Source: Pithys albifrons albifrons
Lineage: Eukaryota; Chordata; Aves; Passeriformes; Thamnophilidae
NCBI RefSeq assembly: GCF_047495875.1
Contig: NC_092465.1
Location: forward strand, 265,501 to 329,500
Reading direction: 5' to 3'
DNA: 64,000 nucleotides
Made by a program: the position numbers and the translations under genes. Shown piece by piece: positions 1 to 9,400 of the stretch; position 1 is the first letter of the stretch; each line of letters starts with the position of its first letter. Below the pieces are notes generated by a model, which did not search any database, had not been told where the DNA came from, and saw only the letters and a list, made by a program, of their open reading frames with translations.

Positions 1-20
1 CAATTTGAGCTCATACTCAC

Positions 21-118
21 GGGGGCATATGCTCCATGATGCTGTTTAGCAGGTCAAAGCCTTGGGGATCACTGGCTTTCAAGGCAATCAGCTTCAGGAA
101 TCCCCCCAACACTCCAGG
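21..118 (-). pseudogene. CSE1L-like exon (downstream of the pair), intact frame and splice sites
   Basis: The minus strand reads CTTTCCTTGCAG| at the start (118) and CCCCC|GTGAGT at the end (21). The 98-bp exon translates without stops to residues such as FLKLIALKASDPQGF and LLNSIMEHMPP. These align with the C-terminal third of exportin-2 (CSE1L, the importin-alpha export receptor) at about 25 of 33 positions from memory. CSE1L is normally almost invariant among vertebrates, so this is a diverged copy rather than the working gene. Further exons would lie off the left edge. Confidence 0.75.
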
Positions 119-290
119 CTGCAAGGAAAGCAAACATGAAGCTCTAGGCAACTGTTCTTCCTAAGTGGCCCAGCAGAAAGTTGGCTCTGACCATCGAAGA
201 CACACACCAGTGCAAAAGCATCCCTAACCTAAACCAGGATTCTGATCCTGCAGTGCAGGACAAGGAAGACACGCTGAGGCTCCTTCTCAG

Positions 291-504
291 TCACTCACTC
301 ACTCACCCACTCCACTCACTCACTCCACTCACTCACTCCACTCACTCACTCACTCACTCACCCACTCCACTCACTCACTCACTCACTCACTCCACTCACT
401 CACTCACTCACTCACCCACTCCACTCACTCACTCCACTCACTCACTCACTCCACTCACTCCACTCACTCATTCACTCACTCACTCACTCACTCACTCACT
501 CACT
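291..504 (+). repeat. (CACT)n / CACTC microsatellite in the CSE1L-like intron
   Basis: This is an imperfect run of CACT tetramers broken by CCACTC and CACCCACTC variants. It lies in the intron between the two CSE1L-like exons. Confidence 0.95.
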
Positions 505-783
505 CTCCTCAAGCCTGTTCTGAACACAAGCCCTGAGAGTTCTGCTTGTCCACATGTTCCACAGGAAGCAAACAAGGCAAGAAAATTCTGGGAAACTGCC
601 ACTTGCCAAAACCAAGTGCAGGAATTTTCCATCTCGGCTGACAAAAGCACAGGAGCCCAGGATTCACCTCACCCCCAGGACGGGAAAGCACCCACCGAGC
701 TGCATGCAGAGTATTTGTCTGTGTATGGAGCGCCACTGAGGCCCAGCCCAGCCCAGCCCCTGCCCCGCGGCCCCGGCACTCAC

Positions 784-932
784 GATCTTGGCGGCGGCGC
801 TGCGGGCGATGGTGCCGGCGCCGCGCTCCAGGAACGCATCTGCAGCAGCCGCACCGGCGGCGGGATGTTCCCCGCGCGCTCCCGCGGCACCGGCTGCGGC
901 AGGTGCGGGAAAACAGCGCCATGAACGAACAC
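784..932 (-). pseudogene. CSE1L-like exon (upstream of the pair), frameshifted
   Basis: On the minus strand, successive frames spell HIPCSFMALF, then FPHLPQPVPRERAGNIP..VRLLQ, then AFLERGAGTIARSAAAKI, ending at the donor AAGATC|GTGAGT (784/783). In order these match the CSE1L exon that directly precedes the one at 21-118, with the same exon junction (KI|PG). Two extra dinucleotides (after MALF and after LLQ) shift the frame, so the exon cannot be translated whole. The segment is extremely GC-rich. Homology fades above about 932, where a CpG-rich array begins. Confidence 0.75.
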
Positions 933-972
933 GGGATGTGGCATCGAGCAGGACAGAGCCCAGTGGGGACAC

Positions 973-1609
973 CTCGCTGTACTCCGCGCGTGCGCAGAAG
1001 GGACGGCGCGCTGTACTCCGCGCATGCGCAATAGCGAAACCGCTCTGTACTCCGCGCGTGCGCAGTAGGGACGGCGCGCTGTACTCCGCGCATGCGCAGT
1101 TGGGACGGCACGCTGTACTCCGCGCATGAGCAGTACCGACGGCGCTCCGTACTCTGCGCCTGCGCAGTATCAACGAAGCTCGGTACTCCGCGCCTGCGCA
1201 GTAGCGAAGAGCTGTGTACTCCGCGCCTGCGCAGTATCAACAAAGCTCTGTACTCCGCGCTTGCGCAGTAGCGAAGAGCTGTGTACTCCGCGCCTGCGCA
1301 GTATCAACGAAGCTCTGTACTCCGCGCTTGCGCAGTAGCGAAGAGCTGTGTACTCCGCGCCTGCGCAGTATCAACGAAGCGCTGTACTTGGCGCGTGCGC
1401 AGTAGCGAAGAGCTGTGTACTCCGCGCCTGCGCAGTATCAACGAAGCTCTGTACTCCGCGCTTGCGCAGTAGCGAAGAGCTGTGTACTCCGCGCCTGCGC
1501 AGTATCAACGAAGCGCTGTACTCGGCGCGTGCGCAGTAGCGAAGAGCTGTGTACTCCGCGCCTGCGCAGTATCAACGAAGCGCTGTACTCGGCGCGTGCG
1601 CGGTAGCGA
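973..1609 (+). repeat. CpG-rich 33/67-bp tandem array of NRF1-like motifs
   Basis: There are about 19 units of 33-34 bp built on GTACTCCGCGCNTGCGCAGTA. From about 1150 on they alternate between a TATCAACGAAGC form and a TAGCGAAGAGC form, giving a 67-bp period. Each unit has a CGCGCNTGCGCA core. Units near 1019-1030 and 1087-1098 match the NRF1 consensus YGCGCAYGCGCR exactly, while most others carry a C or G at the central A. Short open frames here are by-products of the repeat. Confidence 0.92.
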
Positions 1610-1895
1610 GGGGTGCCGGGGTGCCCCAGCCGCCCCAGCAGTGCCCGCCGGGCCCGAGCGGGGCAGGCGCTGCCCGGGCCGGGGAGCGGCTCTTGCTCTT
1701 CAGCCGCGCCTTCCACTCCCACTGTGGCCACCAGCGAAAGCTCTTTTTTTTTATGGTTTTTTGTTGCCATTTTATCACACTTATTAGCTTTATTATTTAA
1801 AATTTGGTTTTTTAAATTTATTTTTTGGTACGTACATTAATTTTTCTTCTTATTTTGGAGTATTTTGTGTTACTTTTTTTCATTCACTCCCTTGT

Positions 1896-2385
1896 GTGAG
1901 AAGGCCACGCCCCACAGCCCCGAGAGGGATGCGACGGGGGCCGAGGGGAACGTTGAGACACCCTGAAGGTCCAAAATTGGCGGGGGGACGTTAATGGGAC
2001 TCCCCCCGCCACACAAGCCCCCCCATTTTAGGGGTCCCCACCCCCTGTTTTTTGGAGGGGTCCCCGAGCCTCTGCTTGCAGCGCCAGCCGCTGTGCCCGT
2101 CCCCGCGGGGCCCCCGCCCTGTCCCGGCCCGGCCGCCCCGCTCCCCGCGCATGCGCACACCGAGTGGTGCCGCTCGCCGTGCCCGTGCTCGGACCCCCGT
2201 CCTTTTTTTTTGCGATTGCGCATGCGCGGTTTGCCTCTGTTGCAGTAACTGCGTTTCGGTCAGCAGGTGTCACCCGCGAGTCGTGGCGCACGCGCAGTAC
2301 TTCCTGCTCACCACCAGGCGGCAGCAGCGGCGAGTACGGCCCCTTGCGAAGAGCGGAACCTGCGCCCGGCGGAGACCCTTTCGCT
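1896..2385. promoter_or_regulatory. CpG-island-like block with NRF1 and CTCF motifs
   Basis: This GC-rich block lies between two T-rich tracts. It has exact NRF1 sites at 2146-2157 (CGCGCATGCGCA) and 2217-2228 (TGCGCATGCGCG), a near match at 2286-2297, and a CTCF-type CCACCAGGCGGCAGC at 2311-2325. It looks like an NRF1-type promoter, but no exon or open frame can be assigned on either side. Confidence 0.4.
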
Positions 2386-2685
2386 AGTTTGGTTTTCTGG
2401 TTTTGGTTTTTATTTTCTGTGACAATTTTATTTTTCTTCTTTATTTTGTTTTTATTGCAATTTTTTTATTTCATGATTTTTAATTCTGGGGTTCTATTTA
2501 TAATTCTGCTTCATCTTTTTTTCTAATTTTTTGGTTCTGATTTCTTTTTTAAGTTTTCTTTTTCTGTATTTACTTTGTATTTAACGGGGTTTTAATCAAT
2601 TTTATCTATTATTTTCACCATTTCTTTTTGATTGCACATTTTAGTATTTTTTTCTATTTTTAATTTGTTTTTATTCTAGAGAAGC
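2386..2685 (+). repeat. T-rich low-complexity tract
   Basis: About 300 bp is dominated by T runs (TTTTATTT, TTTCTTTTT), with an abrupt change from the CpG-rich block to its left. A similar, shorter T-rich tract lies at 1741-1885. No gene is visible. Confidence 0.8.
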
Positions 2686-2689
2686 AAAC

Positions 2690-3341
2690 AATGCAGCTCC
2701 TCTGAGGAACATCACACCTGGACTAGCATAAGGGAGAGTTGCTCCTGGCTCAATGGGCCCAGGATGCCTCAGGCCACCTGTAGGTGAATGAGGCCGAGGG
2801 GTGGATTCAACCATGGACATTATTTCCCAGGTTATCCACTATTGTGAAACCCCGGAGAAGGGGACAGTGACCCCAGTGTGGGGATGGAAACCCCTGAAAA
2901 GGGGATAGTGACCCCTGAGAAGGGGATAGAGATCCCTGAGAAGGGGATGGAGACCCCAGTATGGGGCCAGTAACCCCAGTGTAGGCATGGTGACCCTAAT
3001 GAGGGTATAGTGACCCCTGGAAAGGGGATGGGATGGTCCCAATGTGTGCCTCAAGGGTATTTAACCTTGGGGGAAAAAGAAACTTGCATTTTGAGTTCTG
3101 TGTTCCAGGACATGAACCATCAGATGAAGAAGACCTGAGCTGAAATGGTGCTGGTGTCCAATGATGAACTGTTTTTCCTGTCTGAAGTACCTACCCCATC
3201 CTAATGGGCTATTGCCTACAATATTGAACGGTGGAAGGCAGCCCTAGAAAGAAGAAGGACTCTTTAAGCGTGGGAATAAATAGATGTAGACTTATATTCT
3301 ATAAGTTTGACATCATTTGGTATGAAATAAGGGGTGGAAGT
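2690..3341 (+). mobile_element. ERVL internal 3' end, 5' truncated, interrupted by a minisatellite
   Basis: This is a non-coding 3' internal stretch leading into the purine tract and LTR. Its wording (GATGCCTCAGGCCACCTGTAGG, GAGGGGTGGATTCAACC; each read as separate motifs) resembles avian ERVL tails. No gag, pol or other retroviral frame survives. A local tandem expansion sits at 2852-3035. The left boundary is approximate. Confidence 0.5.
2852..3035 (+). repeat. Minisatellite of about 20-bp hairpin-forming units
   Basis: There are about nine degenerate units of the form GTGACCCCTGAGAAGGGGAT. Each has CCCCT and AAGGGG arms around a 3-nt loop. Variants (CCCCAGTGTGGGG, CCCCTGAAAAGGGG) keep the self-complementarity. 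Confidence 0.85.
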
Positions 3342-3924
3342 TGTAGTGGTTTTAGCTAGGCCTGAAACTAGCAGGCTCAGAGAATCTCTGTGGATTGGGA
3401 GACAGCTCTCACCTGACTGGGTAACCAAGAAGTATTTCATACCAGATGACGCAGACTTAAGATATGTGTACAGCAGTGGGAGGTGTTAGGTCAGTTCCAT
3501 TATGGCTGAAGTGCAGAGAAGACTGCTGCAGTTGGTCTGCTCTGTTGGGCCCTGCACCTGCTGCCTCTGCTTGCATTTTGTTTGATTTCGGGAAAGTAGA
3601 AATATTTTGTTGTTATACTTTCTCTTTCTTGCAGGTTGTCTTTTAGAATACTTATAGAGTAATGCACTTTGTATTAACTGGGGAGGGGGACGTTATTTCT
3701 TGTTATACTATACATAACTTGTGTAAGTGTGTGTTAAAGTGTAGTTTTCTCTTAATTTTCTCTTCTCTGTATAAATACATATAGTTAGTTTCAGCATAAG
3801 CCTAGTTTGAAGGGTTTTTTTCCCCTCTCCCTCTTCTTTTTCCCTTGGCTGGTTGGGGGGGAAGGGGGGAACACTTTTCTCCCTGTCTTGGCCAGTTTGC
3901 GTTTTGCCAGCTCAACCCAAGACA
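3342..3924 (+). mobile_element. ERVL-type LTR (3' LTR of a truncated provirus)
   Basis: The LTR begins TGTAGTGGTTTTAGC and ends CCAGCTCAACCCAAGACA. Directly upstream is a purine-rich tract (AATAAGGGGTGGAAG, 3326-3340), as expected at the 3' end of retroviral internal sequence. The segment TATTTCATACCAGATGACGC near 3433-3452 resembles the promoter part of avian ERVL LTRs. There is no clear target duplication on the right, fitting a truncated insertion. Confidence 0.78.
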
Positions 3925-4730
3925 GCAGGGGAGAGGCTGCTCACCTACTCTTCCATTAAACACAACACCTGGAAATAGTGCCCTGGCTGCCCAATCTGGT
4001 CATTCCAGTCACTGGGGGTCACCCAGAGGGTCTTTGACCACAATTTTATTTACATTTTATGCTGGCGAAGTCATTTCCAGCAGCATTGGATACTCCTGGC
4101 CAAGGTGACTGCTCCATGAAGTCAGACCACTGATGATCCAGGGGGGACTTTCAGTGTTACTTGCAGGTTTTGTTCTCCTGAAACTCAAATAGCCTCACTA
4201 GGCAGATCTGGGCCCAGTGCTGAGGGTCACAGTGTGCCTGTGAATCACTGGAACCAGCACCAAGCCGTGGCTACTCCTCATGTCCTTCAAACCCAGGGAA
4301 CAAACAGCGGGCACGTGGAGCACAGGATACCTTCCCAAACACACACGTGCACTGTGCTAACGAAACCCGCCGGCGCGGACCCGTGAGGGCGTCACAGACA
4401 GGTGCTCCCGTGGACAGAGGGCTCACACAGCAGGGACATGGAAGACAACTCATCCTGGCTTCTCCCAGTCTCTCCCCTTCTGGACAACCCAGGGGACACG
4501 TGGCAAGGCAGAGCTCGAGGAGGAGGAGGCAGCAGCAAAAGGGACTGGCATTCTTTCAAAAAGGTACATTCAGACCCTCCACCCACCCTTCACCGATTCC
4601 ACCACGATACTGCCCCATGTCTCTGCTTCATTTGCTTTGAAGCTCAACAAGGCTACAGGACAACAAAGTGATGGATCACTTCAACCAAATTTGCTCACCT
4701 TCATGGAATGTTGTTTGTTTACACGGACTG
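3925..4730. other. Intergenic stretch between the LTR and the MARCHF7 3' end
   Basis: This is unique-looking sequence, more GC-rich at 4260-4560. One plus-strand frame (4402-4671) contains a possible GT donor near 4560. I recognise no family in it and see no convincing acceptor. In mammals CD302 lies downstream of MARCHF7, but nothing here resembles a C-type lectin. Confidence 0.4.
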
Positions 4731-4770
4731 AAAAAAAAAATTGAAGTATCCTTCAAGCCATCAATTTATT
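4731..4770 (-). terminator. MARCHF7: Candidate distal polyadenylation site of MARCHF7
   Basis: The minus strand has AATAAA at 4770-4765. A run of ten T at 4740-4731 follows about 25 nt downstream of the signal. Cleavage would fall between them, at about 4745. Confidence 0.45.
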
Positions 4771-6382
4771 AGGGTATCAGAATTCATCCTTGTAACTCTA
4801 AATGTATTGAGTGCATATGAAATACTGCTTCACTGTATGACAGTACCAACTAACTCAGAAAGGAATGAACATTTTTATTATAAACTTCAATTCACTTTCT
4901 TCAGAAATGAGTTGGAAACAATTTCACATATGCCCAGACCTTCACTTTTCAGATAAATGTTTCAGAGCTCCACTTGAACTAATTGCTGGAATAATCCTTG
5001 TAAGTGTTGACACTGAATACCCAATGCCTAAGGCTACCAGAATGGGCATAGAAATGTGCCATTTCATTAGCATTCCCTTTTCTTCCAAATCTTACAGATG
5101 ACAGGCCATCTCATGTACTGTTAGCCAAGTGAACTCTTAAAATCACATGAGTTCATTTCAGCTGTTAAGGCACATCCTTTCCTCTGCACTAGTTTTACAT
5201 ACTGTAACAATAAACTAAACTCATGACATTTCAACATACTGCACTCTTTGTTACTGTGATAATTAGAAAACTAATATATAATTTTAGGAAATACAATTCC
5301 AATATGTGTAGGAGAATTTATTATACCACCATTAATATAAAGCATTTCAATCCAAAATAGTCAGAAACAATCCTAAATATCTGCATAAGAATTTATGAAC
5401 ATTAGTAAAGATAGATCACAGACTACAGCTTTCCACGTTTTCAAGTGTAAGTTCTGGCAGACATCCATATTTCAATAAAATGGACAATACCAGGAGAGAT
5501 GCATACCTCTTTTGTCTTTATTTATAAAGTGGTGACAACACTAGAAAACACATTGATAACCAGTGCTTTGAACAGTGAAGGTGGGCTCTAAAAAAAGTCT
5601 GATTCAACTAAACAACCTTAGGTCTTTATCAAGGTGCATATCTGCTAGGAATGCTGAAATGCAAGAGTTTACACCTGCAATATTCCATAAATGGAACAGT
5701 CACATGATATCAAATACAATCTCCAATTTCCAAACTGGTACATAAAAAAGCCACCACCAAGTATTAAAAGACCACTGCAAGTTCTTATTGCTTTTTGCAT
5801 TAAATAATAATCTTCAAATAAACCAAGACCCAAACAATCTCTACAGTATTTTGCTTATCCTCCTGTTTATTTATTAACAACAGAGGCAATCAGCTATGTA
5901 TGATGCAGCAAAAGAGGCATTTAAGAACACCCAAAAAAACCCTATTTAAGTACATGACATCCCCACCCTCCCCCTGAAACCCACTATAACCACTTAGTGC
6001 CAGTAGAGGAGCAAAACTCAGTAAGACAAAACCAGAAATCTGACCACAGTAAGAAGGAAACACAAAGGGAGATAGAGCTTCCTTAAATATTCATAACTGG
6101 ATGTCTTCCAAAACAAAGCATATCATCCTCAGAATTTAAAAAGGGAAGTTGCTTTCTATGTATCTAATCCTTACACATGCTGAATAGTTCTCAAGTCCAC
6201 TGGGAGTTCCACTGTGCAGCAGTTTATTTTGAATTCAACAATGCTTCAAAAACTACAGTAATATTCAATGCACTTTTTACTAAGGAGAGGAATAAACAAA
6301 TGCATGTTGACGTTGTTCTTGCCAGTTCAGCATTTCTGCAGCAATTCCATTTGTTTCTTGCAGTAGGAAAGTTCTACCAGCA
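4745..6382 (-). other. MARCHF7: Probable MARCHF7 3' UTR
   Basis: This AT-rich stretch follows the stop with no repeat recognised in it. The distal end is set by an AATAAA on the minus strand (tttatt at 4765-4770) followed by a T-rich element (ten A on the plus strand, 4731-4740), a good signal plus downstream U-rich pair. Other AATAAA candidates lie at 5518-5523 and near 5875, so shorter forms are possible. The 3' end is inferred. Confidence 0.55.
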
Positions 6383-6408
6383 TCAATCTTCAGAATCATC
6401 TTCAGAAG
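6383..6408 (-). CDS. MARCHF7: MARCHF7 exon 10, terminal coding part and stop
   Basis: The acceptor is TGTTCCAACAG|CTTCTG. Joined to the base left by the 49-bp exon, it reads TSEDDSED and then TGA at 6385-6383. The human protein continues for roughly eleven more residues after the acidic run. The avian protein therefore ends early unless another terminal exon is used. Confidence 0.88.
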
Positions 6409-9400
6409 CTGTTGGAACAACACAGTATAATCAGAAGCCTTGACAAAGTTCTGTGAAATTAATGCACTTCAGGACCAGCAGAAACAAAGGTGATTTCATG
6501 ATATTAAATAGCAGTTTGTGATAGACACCCAAACCCTGCATAACCACATAGCTTAATTCTTAAATGCAAACTATAGCATTTGCAAATCAAGACTCAACAG
6601 TACAAAATGCAGTGTCCTCCTGCTGCTCTTCCTCAAAGTAAAAGGAAGAAAACTTCATTACGCCAGAGATTCAACTTTTCTGCAGTGTCTACAGTGGCTA
6701 ATTCCAACAGTAGTCAGAGGAGGAGATATTCAATCCGTGACAGCGGCACCCAACACAAGGGAAAGAAATGACTCACAAAGTTCACAATTTGGATACTAAA
6801 ACACCTCCAAAGGCTCAGCTGCCTGAACAAACAGAGACTCTTAAATTTTTACAGGCACACGCACACAGATGTTGCTTAATGCAACTTGGGCCTACTTGGG
6901 CCTAGCTCTTCTCTCCACCCCTGTTCTTTCACCATTTGCAAGAGGAACATGAAGCTCACATATGCAGAGGATTTTGTTGTTGCAAGGAGAATTAAAAGAC
7001 AAATACACATTTGTCAACTATAACATAAAAGTCAGTACACACATCTACATCAGGTTTGCAAAGCATTAGCTTGTCTTTAACAGGAATTTAATATGTCCTC
7101 TTAAGCAAAGTCTGCAGGCAAGAAAGTATTCACACTGAAGTAATTTGTTCCACCCCGACCACAGAAAGCAGAAAAGCCGAACTGCTCCTTCTTCAGTTCT
7201 TAAAGACAAATGGAACTGAAGCGCATCAGTGATAAACCTGAAACTCAGTATTCTTCACCTGCTAGTCAAAGGCTGAATCAAATAGAGGTATAAAATGATG
7301 CTCATTAGGGTTAATTTTTACTCTAATAAGGATGTACACAACTTAAGAATGAATTCAGAACTCTAGCCCATCTTTGACTCTCTGAACACAGAAACAATCA
7401 TTTTGAACTAAAACTCACACAGACACTCCCCATTCCTTATAGTACTTCAAATGCACTCTCTGTAGTGAAAACTCATATGCAAACTTTGAATGTTGACAGA
7501 CATTCACGTGCACACTAGGGAATAAAAAAAAGTAGATCTACTGCCTATTCGTCATGCCTAGAAATAGATCCAGGATACATTTACCAGAAGTCAGCATGTA
7601 ATTTGGAATTTCTGATCTTTTTTTTTTTCAGATATTGTCACCTCTTCTCTAACACAGAGCCCGACAGCATTAGGAAAGATCATTTTGTAGGTCTGTACAG
7701 AGCACAGAATTTAATAAAAAACTGGCAACCTTTCAATTTCTTTCATGAGGTGTGATAGGTCTGATCAAGGAACCCAAACAACCCAAAAGTGTGTGTGAAT
7801 GGAAAAAAGAAAGGGGAAAAGGCAAAAAAAAAGAAGGGGAAGAAGAAATGGCAGAAGAAGTGCAGCGATATTCAACTCGAAATGTTTCTTTCCTACTAAG
7901 ACTCATGTAAAAGGCAACAACCTGAAGGTCAGCACTGAGCCCACAATAACCAAACTGTTAACTAGTAAGGAATGTTTTAATCACTTGCAGATAAGACTTC
8001 TGTAGTTTAAACAACTCTATGCTGTTGGGAAATTAATAATGGAGAATTAAAACCAGTTCCCCCTCAGAATAGTTCTACTGATGATGGAAAAAGCACTGCT
8101 GGGTCAAGTAAAGTTTTCAGTAATTATGTTCAGTATTATGAATCTTGGCAAGGAGGATTGTACTTATTTAGCATTCAGTCAATCTAATGCGAGGGGAGGG
8201 GAAAAGGGGAAGCACCTACTTTCAATATCTTCCATATGTGCCTGAAGAGTTCTTGCAAGGTTAATAAACTAGAAACAAGGCAGAGAGAAAGTAGTTTAAA
8301 AGTTGCAAAGTTATCTGCAGAAATTTGCAACAAGTTAGCAAAGTTTTCTTCACTTTTTACATCCCAAAGCTTCATGCCAGATGGTTACACTAACCCATTT
8401 GCCCAACTTAAAAAAATCAATTCAAAATTTCATATAAATCCCCACACATTAGATTTCAAATTGCTATTGCAGTTATTTCAGCTTCCACTCTATGTCAAAT
8501 GTTTCTGGTAGCAGCTAGTGGCATCATCTTCATGTTCTACAGTCTGTAAAACACATCAGGTTTGAAAGCAGAAAACACAAACAAGTGCCAGTTTAATGAA
8601 AACCATTCCTAAAAACTGTAATGCAGAAAAACATAATCTTGGTAAGGAATTGCATTAGTTAGATTCATTTTATTTAATTCCCTACTAATATGACAAAACA
8701 GAGCCCTCTGACTGAATGAGATTAATGAAAAATGCATGAATATAGTTAAAGGTTTTGTTTACACTTAAAATCTTAAAACCAAGATTACTTTTTAGGCAAG
8801 GGTGGCAGTTTAATGTTAGAAGTATGTGGTATCAAAACACAAAGCTGAAATCCCCAAGAATAAGATGCCTCAGTCGAGGGTTTTTTCCCAGCACTGGCAA
8901 TCTGCATCACTGTTTCAGTGAAAGGCCAGATCTTGAGACGCAGCAAATAGAAATGAGTTTCCACTGCTTACTTGTACACTCAGTGTCAAATGGCAGCATT
9001 GGTGCTTTCACTAGGTTAAAATGCAGTGTCACACTCAAAAGCATGTAATGCCTCCTCTGATGAAAATCCAGCAAAAACATCTGTAACACACTCAAGCTGT
9101 ACTGTACTGGATACCAGCTACCATTAGATTTTGTGTCTTTTATATATCTACACTAGCAGCAGGGACACTGTACATTTCATTTGTGGACCTTGGAATACAA
9201 GTTCTACATTAGATGTGCACAGAAAGCACCACTGTTCTAATACCTTAAGAGATTAGAGCACAGTCCTGCCTTTTCCCCAAAGGCCTGGTACCTGCTGGCA
9301 GTCAACCATTCCAATACCCATTGCGTAAACTTAATATTCTCACTTCTTTGTATCTAAGTTAAACAAACTAAATAATCAGCTTTTCAGGAGCTCAGTTGAC

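Noticed and set aside
181..924. A 247-codon plus-strand frame at the left end
   Set aside because: It is the CACT microsatellite plus the reverse strand of the CSE1L-like exon.
4402..4671. Plus-strand frame with a GT after TTCAAAAAG
   Set aside because: No convincing acceptor, no recognised family, and the position gives no support as a CD302 or LY75 exon. Left as unexplained intergenic sequence.
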